NCBI GenBank assembly: GCA_039182515.1
Contig: JBCDCE010000030.1
Coordinates: forward strand, 1 to 48,146
Reading direction: 5' to 3'
DNA: 48,146 nucleotides
Source of the DNA: JBCDCE01 sp039182515
GTDB lineage: Bacteria; Pseudomonadota; Alphaproteobacteria; Rhodobacterales; Rhodobacteraceae
In this document: piece after piece, positions 25,512 through 33,572 of the stretch
How the letters are laid out: each line of letters starts with the position of its first letter
How positions within the stretch are numbered: the stretch's first letter is position 1
Made by a program: the position numbers and the translations under genes
Notes under the pieces: generated by a model
What the model saw: only the letters and a program-made list of their open reading frames with translations
Databases searched by the model: none
What the model was told of the DNA's origin: nothing

Positions 25512-25810
25512 GGTCATTGGGAGACTGCGTGGAGGTTTCAAAAAGCCAAAAAATTGAATAAAATGCGTTATTTTTTGAGAGACGCAGCCCTCTCCCTACC
25601 ACCCTTCATTGTTTGGTGAGTCGGTTTCGAAATTCTGAAGGCCAGCATCCTTTTTAAGAAAACTTTGGTGAAAAACAGAGCGGGCTACGTGAATTCTCAC
25701 TTGAGCTCAGCCCCCACTTGAAGCGCAAGCCAAGCCTCAAACGGTTGCGTTCTCCTTAATGGGTCGTTTTTGTGCATGACGCGTCGCGCGCTTGCGGCAC
25801 AATCCCTTGC
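25512..25810. other. 299-bp gap between phoB and betC
   Basis: No gene, strong terminator or repeat was recognised. It contains AT-rich stretches (about 25546-25575 and 25650-25675) that could hold the betC promoter. CTGCGT and ACGCAG occur about 60 bp apart but do not make a compact hairpin. Confidence 0.4.
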
Positions 25811-27328
25811 ATGACCCAACCCAATATCCTTCTCATAATGGCCGACCAGCTCGCGCCCCACTTCACCGGCGCTTATGGCCACAAGATTGTCAAAACGCCT
25901 CACATCGATGCATTGGCAGCGCGCGGCATGCGGTTTGATGCGGCCTATTGCAACTCGCCGCTTTGCGCGCCATCTCGCTTTTCATTCATGGCGGGCCAGC
26001 ACGTTTCAAAAATCCATGCCTGGGACAATGCAGCGGAGTTTCGGGCCAGTGTGCCAACCTTTGCGCATTACCTCACACAGCTTGGCTATCGAACCTGCCT
26101 GAGCGGCAAAATGCACTTCGTAGGGCCCGATCAAAAACACGGTTTTCAAGACAGGATCACAACAGACATCTATCCATCCGATTTCGCCTGGACGCCAAAT
26201 TGGGCGGAGCACGATGTGCGCAACGACAAGTGGTACCACAACATGGCCACTGTCAAAGAAAGCGGCATGGCCCAAGCGAGCTTTCAAATAGACTACGACG
26301 ACGAAGTGGAATTTACCGCTCGCCGTTGGCTCTTTGATCGCGCGCGCGACAAGGCTGCGGGGCAAGGCCAACCCTTTGCGATGGTTGCGAGCTTTATCCA
26401 CCCGCATGATCCTTATGTGGCGCGGCCCGAGTGGTGGGACCTTTATAGCGACGACGAGATTGATATGCCCCAAACGCCTGTGGCTGAGGATCCGTTTGCT
26501 GCCCGTGTCCGCGATGGCATTGAGGCCAGCACAGTGCCGCTCAGCCAAGACGAAGTGCGCAAGGCACGGCGGGCCTATTATGCGAACGTCAGTTACTTCG
26601 ATAGCAAGGTCGGTGCGCTCGTTAAAACCTTGGAAGAAACCGGGGAGTTGGACAACACGATTGTGATCGTTACGGCAGATCACGGTGATATGTTGGGCGA
26701 GCGCGGGCTTTGGTACAAAATGAGCTTCTTTGAGAACTCCGTGCGTGTGCCTTTGATTATGGCCGGTCCGGATGTTGCTGTTGGATCCTCGCCAAATGCC
26801 TGCTCGTTGGTCGATCTTTTGCCGACTTTCCTAGAGATCTGTGGCGGCAGCGAAGAGATGCTAGCAGAGCCTATTGATGGCCGGTCCCTCATGCCACTCG
26901 CCCGAGGGGAAGATGATCAGACGGACGAAGCCATCGCTGAATATTGCGCTGAGATGACCCCCTATCCTGTCTTTATGATCCGGCGTGGCCCGCTGAAATA
27001 CATTCACTGTGATCCGGACCCGCCCCAGCTTTATGATCTCTCCAAGGACCCAACCGAGCTGGAAAACCTCGCCTCAGATCCGGCCTATGCGCAAGTCGCG
27101 GCGGACTTCGCGAAAGAGGTCAAAGACCGCTGGGACAGCGAAGCCCTGCGCGCGCAAATCATGACCAGCCAAGCCTCGCGCCTAAAGCTGAACGCCGCGA
27201 TGGAAGTCGGGCCTGGCACCCATTGGGATTACAATCCACCCTCTGATGCCTCCCAGCAATACGTTCGCAATCATATGGACTGGACCGTTGCGGCCGCGCG
27301 CTACAGGTTCCCGCCGGAAGGTTCGTAA
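25811..27328 (+). CDS. betC: Choline-sulfatase
   Basis: BetC is a type I sulfatase that hydrolyses choline-O-sulfate to choline and sulfate. The 505 residues start MTQPNILLIMADQLAPHF. Cys52 lies in C-A-P-S-R, the signature oxidised to formylglycine. Metal ligands include D12, the Asp/His of VTADHGDMLGE and the His of IHPHDPYV. The C-terminal segment (VGPGTHWDYNPP, NHMDWTVAAARY) is the choline-sulfatase-specific C-terminal domain and separates it from general sulfatases. ATG 25811 was preferred over 25772, which adds 13 odd residues. No signal peptide, so it is cytoplasmic. The stop overlaps the next start (TAATG). Confidence 0.9.
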   Translation: MTQPNILLIMADQLAPHFTGAYGHKIVKTPHIDALAARGMRFDAAYCNSPLCAPSRFSFMAGQHVSKIHAWDNAAEFRASVPTFAHYLTQLGYRTCLSGKMHFVGPDQKHGFQDRITTDIYPSDFAWTPNWAEHDVRNDKWYHNMATVKESGMAQASFQIDYDDEVEFTARRWLFDRARDKAAGQGQPFAMVASFIHPHDPYVARPEWWDLYSDDEIDMPQTPVAEDPFAARVRDGIEASTVPLSQDEVRKARRAYYANVSYFDSKVGALVKTLEETGELDNTIVIVTADHGDMLGERGLWYKMSFFENSVRVPLIMAGPDVAVGSSPNACSLVDLLPTFLEICGGSEEMLAEPIDGRSLMPLARGEDDQTDEAIAEYCAEMTPYPVFMIRRGPLKYIHCDPDPPQLYDLSKDPTELENLASDPAYAQVAADFAKEVKDRWDSEALRAQIMTSQASRLKLNAAMEVGPGTHWDYNPPSDASQQYVRNHMDWTVAAARYRFPPEGS

Positions 27329-28227
27329 TGGCGACGCATGAAGCCCAAGAAGACGCCCGCAACGAAGACATTTTGATCTACGTCGACGGGCAAATTGTAC
27401 CGAAGGAAAAAGCCGTAGTGTCGGTCTATGACAGCGGCTTTATGTTGGGTGATGGGGTCTGGGAGGGCTTGCGCCTCTACAATGGGCACATTGCATTCCT
27501 TGAACTTCATTTGGACAGGCTTTGGGAGGCCGCGCTCTATATTGATCTCGACATCGGCCTTAGCCGCGCTGAGCTTATCCAAGCCGTTTGGGACACGCTC
27601 AAAGCCAATGAAATGACCTCGGATGTGCATCTGCGCGTCATGGTCACGCGCGGCCGCAAGAAAAAGCCGTTTCAGCATCCGCATTTGAGCTTGTTTGGAA
27701 GCACGGTTGTGATCATCGCAGAGCATTCCAAGCCTAAACTGCCCGAAGCGGGGATCCGGCTGCACACGGTGCCCCATCACCGCGGTTTGCCGCTAACACA
27801 AGACGCAAAGCTCAACTCGCATTCCAAGCTCAACTGCATTATCGCGTTGAACCATGCGCTCAAAGCAGGGGCGGATGAGGCGCTGATGCTGGATCCCTTT
27901 GGCTTTGTGAACACCACAAACGCCTGTAACTTTTTCATCGTCAAAAACGGCGCGCTTTGGACCTCAACGGGCGATTATTGCATGAACGGCATTACCCGCG
28001 CCAAAGTAATTGAGGTGGCGCGCGCGGATGGGATCGAAGTCTTTGAGCGCAACTATTCGCTTGTTGATACCTATGTGGCTGATGAGGCCTTCCTCACAGG
28101 GACCTTCGGCGCGCAGACCCCTGTATCCGAGATCGACGGGCGCGCCATTGGCTCTGGCAAAGGTGGGCCAATGCTCCAAAGAATCCGCGCGCTTTATAAG
28201 GCGGCAGTTGAGGCGGACCGCGCTTAG
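27328..28227 (+). CDS. Class IV aminotransferase (branched-chain/D-amino acid type)
   Basis: This is a PLP-dependent fold-type-IV enzyme of 299 residues. It has SVYDSGFMLGDGVWEGLRLY (33-52), the PLP lysine K167 (LNSHSKLNCI) and the C-terminal phosphate-binding region with FLTGTFGAQTPV. At the usual Glu of the G-x-V-x-E-T-N-x-x-N-I-F motif it has GFVNTTNACNFF, so Thr196 (or Asn195) stands where Glu normally contacts the PLP ring nitrogen. The substrate is unknown; BCAT, D-amino acid transaminase and aminodeoxychorismate lyase share the fold. Its ATG overlaps the betC stop, implying a shared transcript. The stop overlaps the convergent 28224 gene by 4 nt. Confidence 0.8.
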   Translation: MATHEAQEDARNEDILIYVDGQIVPKEKAVVSVYDSGFMLGDGVWEGLRLYNGHIAFLELHLDRLWEAALYIDLDIGLSRAELIQAVWDTLKANEMTSDVHLRVMVTRGRKKKPFQHPHLSLFGSTVVIIAEHSKPKLPEAGIRLHTVPHHRGLPLTQDAKLNSHSKLNCIIALNHALKAGADEALMLDPFGFVNTTNACNFFIVKNGALWTSTGDYCMNGITRAKVIEVARADGIEVFERNYSLVDTYVADEAFLTGTFGAQTPVSEIDGRAIGSGKGGPMLQRIRALYKAAVEADRA

Positions 28228-29129
28228 CTCTCGCCAGGCAAATTTAACCCCGCATTGCGGGCATAGACCTTGGCCACGGCAGCGTCGTCTTCGTGTCCGA
28301 GCCCCATGCCAGCGGCGGCCAAAAACTGTTGTAAAGCGGCTGCTGTAATCGGCGCGCTGAACTGTGCAGAGCGTGCAATATCAAGCACAATGCCTAAGTC
28401 TTTCGGCCAGATGTTTACTTGGCTATGAGGCGTGTAATCGCCCTCAACGATATGCGGCGCGCGGTTTTCAAGCATCCAGCTTGTGCCCGCACAGTCTGAG
28501 ATCACTTCGACAAATTTCTCAGGTTCTACACCTTGGGTCATGCCGAATGTGAGGGCTTCGGCCATGGTGGCGATATGAACCCCTGCCAGCAACTGGTTCA
28601 CGGCCTTCATTGCGGAGCCAGCGCCTGCCCCATCGCCCAAACGAAAAACTTTCTCAGAGATCGCGTCCAGAACGGGCTGTGCTGCGTCAAAAGCCTCAGC
28701 TGTGCCTGACGCCATAATGGTGAGTGCACCCTGCGCGGCTTTGGCAGATCCTCCCGAAATGGGTGCGTCGAGGTAATGAACGCCGCGCTCGGCACAGGCG
28801 GCGGCCATCTTGCGGGCAAAGTCTGGTGGCACGGTGGCACAGCTCAAAACCACAGCACCTGCGCTTAAGTGAGGAACAATCCCATCCGGGCCAAAGAGCA
28901 CACTCTCAGTTTGCGCGGCATTGAGCACTGTGACCATCACAGCTCCCAGTTCTGGCCCAATCTGTTCAAGAGCTGGCAGCGCCTTGCCGCCCAAAGCCAC
29001 CAACCGCTCTTGCGGGTCGGAGGCGACGTCGAAGCCGTAAACGTCGTGGTCCGCTCGCAAGCAAGCGCTGGCCATGCCAAAGCCCATAGAACCCAGGCCG
29101 TAGGCGGCAATTTTAAGTGTCTGACCCAT
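28224..29129 (-). CDS. 3-hydroxyisobutyrate dehydrogenase-family NAD(P) oxidoreductase
   Basis: This beta-hydroxyacid dehydrogenase of 301 residues has an N-terminal Rossmann motif GLGSMGFGMA (11-20), the substrate-binding DAPISGG (121-127) and the catalytic Lys175 in SAMKAVNQLLAG. The C-terminal all-helical domain includes INWPKDLG-like NIWPKDLGIVLDIA. It most resembles the L-threonate/glyoxylate-reductase-like branch (GLGSMGxGMA with GFDV), but the substrate cannot be set from sequence. It lies 24 bp after the second sulfatase gene on the same strand, so the two probably form an operon. It converges with the aminotransferase gene with a 4-nt overlap of stops. Confidence 0.83.
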   Translation of the reverse strand: MGQTLKIAAYGLGSMGFGMASACLRADHDVYGFDVASDPQERLVALGGKALPALEQIGPELGAVMVTVLNAAQTESVLFGPDGIVPHLSAGAVVLSCATVPPDFARKMAAACAERGVHYLDAPISGGSAKAAQGALTIMASGTAEAFDAAQPVLDAISEKVFRLGDGAGAGSAMKAVNQLLAGVHIATMAEALTFGMTQGVEPEKFVEVISDCAGTSWMLENRAPHIVEGDYTPHSQVNIWPKDLGIVLDIARSAQFSAPITAAALQQFLAAAGMGLGHEDDAAVAKVYARNAGLNLPGES

Positions 29130-29153
29130 GGCTTAGGGCGCTCCTTCTTTTGC

Positions 29154-30770
29154 TTAGCTTGTGGCGTGGATGGGCATTTTAAGCCCATCATCTTCGAGTT
29201 CTTGGCGGTCTTTATACCCAATGAGGATGCCTGGGGGCTCGCGGGCATCTGTCATAGCCTCGATGATTTCTGCGGACCGGGTGATGCGCGTATGGTGCCG
29301 TCGCGCCCATTCGAAATGCATCTCGCGCAGACGAGTGATATGATCCGCATAAGCCGGATCCGCGCCAAGCTCGTTGAGCTCATCAGGGTCTGTTTCCAGA
29401 TCAAAGAGCATCGGTGGCATCGTCTCGCAATGGATGTATTTCCAACGCCCGTCAAAGATCATAACCAGGCGCGCATCTGCTTGATCGACCCCAATGGCTC
29501 TGCGGCTGTCGCGTGTTGAATAGTCGTATTCCGACACGCAGAAATCGCGCCATTCCGGGATTTGGCCGTGCAAGAGCGGCTCCAAAGAGCGCCCCTCGAT
29601 CAGATGGGGCTGAGGGGGCGCGTCAAAGAAATCCATAAAGGTGGGCGCGAGATCGATCCCCTCCACTAAGTCTTCAAAGACTTTGCCACGCGTGGCATCC
29701 GCGTCTTTACGAGGATCGTAAATGATCAACGGCACACGCGCGGAACAGTCGTAGAAGAGATCTTTCTCGCCGATCCAATGGTCGCCCATATTGTCGCCGT
29801 GATCCGAGCAAAAGACGATCATCGTGTTGTCCATCCGGCCGGTCTCGCGCAGGTAGGCAAAGAGACGGCCCAGCTGATCATCAAGCTCCTTGATCAGGCC
29901 CATATAGACTGGCGCCACAACATCACGAACCTCATCGCGCGAAAAGCTCTCGCTCACGCGCATGTCTTGCCAGGCGCGCAGAAGCGGATGGTCTGAGCCG
30001 TGTTCCGCCTCACTTCGAATGGGTGCGGGCAGGTCCGCCGCACTGTACATATCGTTGTAAGGGGCAGGGGCGAGATAGGGCCAATGCGGCTTGATATAGC
30101 TCAAATGACACAGCCAGGCATCTCTGCCTTGGGCCTCGATGCACTCGATGCCGCGCGTCGTGAGCCAAGCGGTTTCTGAATGTTCTTTTGGCACGCGCGC
30201 GGGGTAGGGCGCATTGTCCAAAAGCCAACCAGAGCGCAAAGTTCCATCAGGGCCTTCGGCGGAATTGGCCCATTCTTCCCAAGGGTTTTCGCCATCCATG
30301 CCATGGGAGCGCAGATAAGCGTCGTAGTCTTCGGCATTACGGGCGGGATAGTCGGAATGGTTTGTGCCGTCGTCGCGCACAAAAACATCAAAGCCACATT
30401 CTTTCACCCGCGCCCCGATCTCGCTGTCAGGCGATATGCCGAGGCGCGCCATGCCTTCGCGGTCTGGGGTCATATGCGTTTTGCCGACCAGAGTGGGCAG
30501 AACACCTGCCGCGCGCAGATGATCATTGAGCGTGGGCTCGCCTACCCGCAATGGAAAGCCGTTCCAGGTGGCGCCATGGCTGCGCACGTAGCGCCCTGTA
30601 TAAAAGCTCATCCGGCTGGGGCCGCAGACAGGCGATTGCACGTAAGCTTTGTTAAAGCGCGCGCCCTTGGAGGCGAGCCAATCAATGTTGGGGGTCTCTA
30701 TGTGTTTGGCCCCGTAGCAGCTGAGGTAGTCCCAGCGCAGTTGATCCGCCATGATCCATAGAACGTTCAT
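29154..30770 (-). CDS. Sulfatase / phosphonate monoester hydrolase-like enzyme
   Basis: This is an alkaline-phosphatase-superfamily hydrolase of 538 residues. The formylglycine signature is C49-G-P-S-R (SPVCGPSRMSFYTGRY). Metal ligands are the N-terminal D9 region (MADQLRWDY) and VFCSDHGDNMGDH. The middle section ARVPKEHSETAWLTTRGIE followed by HLSYIKPHWPYLAPAPYNDM is close to what I remember of Rhizobium/Burkholderia phosphonate monoester hydrolases, which also hydrolyse sulfate and phosphate esters. The true substrate, sulfate ester or phospho/phosphonate diester, is open. No signal peptide. It is probably co-transcribed with the downstream dehydrogenase; the ATG overlaps no other gene. Confidence 0.8.
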   Translation of the reverse strand: MNVLWIMADQLRWDYLSCYGAKHIETPNIDWLASKGARFNKAYVQSPVCGPSRMSFYTGRYVRSHGATWNGFPLRVGEPTLNDHLRAAGVLPTLVGKTHMTPDREGMARLGISPDSEIGARVKECGFDVFVRDDGTNHSDYPARNAEDYDAYLRSHGMDGENPWEEWANSAEGPDGTLRSGWLLDNAPYPARVPKEHSETAWLTTRGIECIEAQGRDAWLCHLSYIKPHWPYLAPAPYNDMYSAADLPAPIRSEAEHGSDHPLLRAWQDMRVSESFSRDEVRDVVAPVYMGLIKELDDQLGRLFAYLRETGRMDNTMIVFCSDHGDNMGDHWIGEKDLFYDCSARVPLIIYDPRKDADATRGKVFEDLVEGIDLAPTFMDFFDAPPQPHLIEGRSLEPLLHGQIPEWRDFCVSEYDYSTRDSRRAIGVDQADARLVMIFDGRWKYIHCETMPPMLFDLETDPDELNELGADPAYADHITRLREMHFEWARRHHTRITRSAEIIEAMTDAREPPGILIGYKDRQELEDDGLKMPIHATS

Positions 30771-30929
30771 GATTGCCCTCCCAACGCCTTACGACACCGT
30801 GCGGGATAACGCTTTTGGCTTCAAGGCCTGCTGCAGACACGCAAACCACCGTTGCCGCATCAAAGCGCCAGGCTGATTGGCCGGCGGGCAATTGCTTTGC
30901 CAGATCCGAACGATTTCAAAGGGGGGTAT

Positions 30930-31005
30930 TGGTGGAGCCTAGCGGGATCGAACCGCTGACCTCCTGCATGCCATGCAGGCGCTCTCCCAGCTGAGCTAAG
31001 GCCCC
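30930..31005 (-). tRNA. tRNA-Ala (anticodon GGC), CCA encoded
   Basis: The minus strand folds into a complete cloverleaf: acceptor GGGGCCT/AGGCTCC, D-arm GCTCAGCTGGGAGAGC, anticodon stem CCTGC/GCAGG with loop ATGGCAT (anticodon GGC), and T-arm AGCGG-TTCGATC-CCGCT, followed by the encoded ACCA end. Length 76 nt including CCA. Confidence 0.97.
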
Positions 31006-31046
31006 AATGGCAGCCTGATTAGCTGCGCGTGAAAGGGAGTTCAAGG

Positions 31047-31076
31047 CGAAAAAGCGCAAGCTTCTGTTGCGCTTTC
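31047..31076 (-). terminator. Intrinsic terminator after the FYDLN acidic protein gene
   Basis: In the minus direction AAAGCGCAA (31075-31067) pairs with TTGCGCTTT (31059-31051) across a short loop, followed by TTTTTC. It lies 22 nt after the stop of the FYDLN gene and before the tRNA-Ala gene. Confidence 0.75.
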
Positions 31077-31097
31077 TCTGACCCATAATGGGTCTTT

Positions 31098-31442
31098 TTA
31101 GTTGTCGTCGTCGTCGGAAGCGACGTCTGCGATTTCGTCGAGCGAAACGTTGTCGTCATCGTCCTCGTCCAAAACGTCGTCGCCGAGATCCACATCGGCG
31201 TCATCGTCTTCATCAAGCACATCTTCATCGTCAAGTACGAGATCGTCCTCGTCAGCTGCGCCTTCTTCGGCCTTGGCACTTGCTGGATCGGCTTTGTCCG
31301 CAACCATCGTGCGGTTTTTGCCGGTGTCGATCACAACTTCTTCGCCCGTGTAGGGGCTCACGATTGGAGTGCGGCCCATATCATAGAACCGTTTTCCGGT
31401 TGTTGGGCAGATCCGCTTTACGCCCCATTCTTCTTTAGGCAT
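31098..31442 (-). CDS. TIGR02300 / FYDLN acid-domain protein
   Basis: This is a small alphaproteobacterial protein of unknown function, 114 residues. The N-terminal 40 residues are conserved and basic (MPKEEWGVKRICPTTGKRFY, then DMGRTPIVSPYTGEE). The rest is a highly acidic tail with repeated VLDxxD-type units and ends SDDDDN. The FYD segment here reads FYDMG. Start at ATG 31442 has AGGAG 5 nt upstream; the frame is open 11 codons further. In related genomes it often neighbours aroA; here no aroA is seen. The acidic tail suggests interaction with a basic partner, but nothing more can be said. Confidence 0.88.
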   Translation of the reverse strand: MPKEEWGVKRICPTTGKRFYDMGRTPIVSPYTGEEVVIDTGKNRTMVADKADPASAKAEEGAADEDDLVLDDEDVLDEDDDADVDLGDDVLDEDDDDNVSLDEIADVASDDDDN

Positions 31443-31634
31443 GCTCTCTCCTAGATTTCGATGCGCGGACCGCAAATGGGTTCAATCGCGCGTTGCGTGG
31501 GCCTGCCATATGCGCCATGCAGAGTCAAAGACAAACCGGTGCTGTTGGGTAACTCATGGCCGTCTTGGGGCAGTTAGGCGATCCGGACCAAGCCTGCAAG
31601 CGTCCAACAGGTAAAAACCAGTGGGGAACGAGCA

Positions 31635-32321
31635 ATGAGTGCAATTGTCTTACCTGGCACACCGCCCATTGAGGTGATGGTCACACGTCGCGCGCAAGCG
31701 CGTCGCATGACGCTCCGCGTGTCGCCTAAAGATCGCCTGCCACGTTTGACCTTGCCCAGGTCTGTCTCAACCCGAGAAGCGCAGCGGTTTTTACGTGAAA
31801 AGGAAAGCTGGCTGCGCGGGGCTTTGGAAAGCCTGCCACATCAAGCGCGTGTTGAATTTGGCAGTGAAATTATGCTGGGCGGGCAGATGATGCAGATTGT
31901 TCCGGGTGTTGGGCGCTCTGTTGATATCCGGGACGGAGCGCTGCATGTGCCGGGCTCCGAAAGCCGAGTCGCCGCACGGGTCAAAGGCTATTTGAAAGCG
32001 CAAGCCCGCACAGCGCTACACCGCTCCGTTGAGGTGTACGCTGCACGGCTCGGCCGGGAGTATGCGCGCATCTCGATCAAAGACACGCGCTCCCGCTGGG
32101 GCTCGTGCTCGACCCAAGGCAACTTGAACTTTTCCTGGCGCTTGATCATGGCCCCGCAAAATGTGCTCGATTACGTCGCCGCTCACGAGGTGGCGCATCT
32201 GGCCGAAATGAACCACTCACCGGCGTTTTGGGCCCAAGTTCACCGGATTTTTGGCCCTTATGAGGCCGAACGCCGCTGGCTCAGGCGCGAAGGTGGCGCG
32301 CTACACCGCTACGAGTTTTAA
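31635..32321 (+). CDS. YgjP/DUF45-family zinc metallopeptidase
   Basis: This cytoplasmic M48-like metalloprotein of 228 residues has the zinc motif H184-E-V-A-H188 followed by N-H194-S-x-x-F-W. The family-typical DTRSRWGSCSTQGNLNFSWR stands just before it (150-169). The N-terminal half is the DUF45 wedge domain. Family members are called putative predicted peptidases; no substrate is known to me. GGGGA lies 7 nt before the start. The gene is followed by a GntR regulator gene after 2 nt. Confidence 0.85.
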   Translation: MSAIVLPGTPPIEVMVTRRAQARRMTLRVSPKDRLPRLTLPRSVSTREAQRFLREKESWLRGALESLPHQARVEFGSEIMLGGQMMQIVPGVGRSVDIRDGALHVPGSESRVAARVKGYLKAQARTALHRSVEVYAARLGREYARISIKDTRSRWGSCSTQGNLNFSWRLIMAPQNVLDYVAAHEVAHLAEMNHSPAFWAQVHRIFGPYEAERRWLRREGGALHRYEF

Positions 32322-32323
32322 CC

Positions 32324-32968
32324 ATGCTGCTAAACACCAAATCCGACGCCAACGCCGCCCATGACCGCGTGTACCGCAGGTTGCGAGGGCAAATCATGCA
32401 TGGCGAATTGATGCCCGGCCAAGCGATGACCCTGCGCGGGGTGGCTGCGGAGCACGATGTCTCCATGACGCCCGTGCGGGAAGCCATGCGCAGGCTTGTG
32501 GCGGAGGGGGCTTTGTCTCTGTCCGTCTCTGGGCGCGTCTCAACACCCGAGCTTTCGAACGACCGGATCGAAGAATTGGCCGCTTTGCGCGCACTCTTGG
32601 AGCCTGAACTGGCCTCGCGCGCTTTGCCGCGTGCCCACCCCGCTTTGATCGAGCGGCTTGAGACAATCAACGCGCAGATTGCCGTCGTGATCGAGAAAAA
32701 GGACGCGTCAGGCTATATCCGCGCAAACCTCGAATTTCACCGCACTTTTTACCTCAGAGCCCAAGCGCCTGCGATGCTGGCCATGGTTGAAACGGTCTGG
32801 CTGCAACTGGGTCCAACCATGCGCAAGCTCTATGGCCGCTTGAACCGCACAGAAGTCCCGCGCGGCCATAAGCTGATCATTGCAGCGCTTAGAGCGGGGG
32901 ACGAACCGGGTTTGCGCATAGCTGTGCGGTCAGACGTGACACAGGGCTTGCGGCTCTTAGTAAGCTAA
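32324..32968 (+). CDS. GntR-family transcriptional regulator, FCD type
   Basis: This regulator of 214 residues has an N-terminal GntR winged helix (RGQIMHGELMPGQAMTLRGV, with SMTPVREAMRRL as recognition helix) and a C-terminal FCD ligand-binding domain. Candidate metal-site residues include the Glu/His of NLEFHRTFYLRAQAP. FCD regulators usually sense small organic acids or amino acids. Its effector and target sites are not evident. It overlaps nothing but follows the metallopeptidase stop by 2 nt, so it is probably co-transcribed. Whether it could be the binder of the GTGATCAC palindromes before sucC is speculation. Confidence 0.87.
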   Translation: MLLNTKSDANAAHDRVYRRLRGQIMHGELMPGQAMTLRGVAAEHDVSMTPVREAMRRLVAEGALSLSVSGRVSTPELSNDRIEELAALRALLEPELASRALPRAHPALIERLETINAQIAVVIEKKDASGYIRANLEFHRTFYLRAQAPAMLAMVETVWLQLGPTMRKLYGRLNRTEVPRGHKLIIAALRAGDEPGLRIAVRSDVTQGLRLLVS

Positions 32969-33114
32969 AGGTCAAAAGCGACCTGAACCCAAGGCCTAGC
33001 GGTTTGTCGCTCAAGCGTGTGAACTCTGTTTCGCATGCAGTCTCCGGGTTCCAATTGGGGCGGGAATGTGGTTTTTTAGGGTCAGTGAAGTGATGAGTAT
33101 GGGTGGGGGCCCTT

Positions 33115-33507
33115 ATGAAAAATTTGCTGTTTGTTGCGGGTCTCGCGGTTGCCTTGTCGGGCTGTGCGTCGCCGAGCTCAACGATAAAAACTGAGAATGT
33201 TTCCGCAAAGAATTTTGCCGGATTGGATTGTCGCGCCCTGCGCGCCGAAGCGATCCGCGCACATGGCGCTGACAAAGGCTTCTCTCGCAAACAAGATTTA
33301 AATGCTGCGCACGACCAAAGAAATACGGCTGTTGCGGTGTTTTTGTTCCGGCCTGCAATTTTTACGATTCGAGGCGGGCAGGGCAATCCTGCTAAAATCA
33401 GAAAAGCGCGCGGCGAAGTTATTGCGATCCAAGAAGCTGGTCTAGCCAAAGACTGTAATTACGCGTTGGAACAGCAAGCGGGTCGACCCGTTTGGTGGCG
33501 TCAGTAA
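33115..33507 (+). CDS. Small lipoprotein of unknown function
   Basis: This encodes 130 residues with a lipoprotein signal peptide MKNLLFVAGLAVALSGC and lipid-accepting Cys17 (lipobox ALSGC). The mature part has a conserved-looking NFAGLDCRALRAEAIRAHG segment and two further cysteines. It ends PVWWRQ. No catalytic motif is seen and I do not recognise a family. ATG 33115 is chosen because it places the hydrophobic core directly behind the basic K2; the frame is open from a GTG at 33103. It converges with lpd; a bulged hairpin lies between. Confidence 0.75.
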   Translation: MKNLLFVAGLAVALSGCASPSSTIKTENVSAKNFAGLDCRALRAEAIRAHGADKGFSRKQDLNAAHDQRNTAVAVFLFRPAIFTIRGGQGNPAKIRKARGEVIAIQEAGLAKDCNYALEQQAGRPVWWRQ

Positions 33508-33535
33508 AGTATTTAAAGTCAGTGCTTTAGGAGGT

Positions 33536-33562
33536 GCGTCGGCCCAGTTATGGGCCTGACGC
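33536..33562. terminator. Bulged hairpin between convergent lipoprotein gene and lpd
   Basis: GCGTC-GGCCCA (33536-33546) pairs with TGGGCC-TGACGC (33551-33562), with one bulged base. No T-run on either side. It may act as a weak bidirectional end signal. Confidence 0.4.
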
Positions 33563-33572
33563 CATCTATGCT

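Noticed and set aside
31080..31098. GACCC-ATAAT-GGGTC followed by TTTTT on the plus strand, a possible terminator
   Set aside because: No plus-strand gene ends before it; the minus strand has a better terminator at 31047-31076.
32889..33449. 186-codon minus frame over the lipoprotein gene
   Set aside because: The plus frame has a lipobox and signal peptide; the minus frame has neither structure nor ribosome site.
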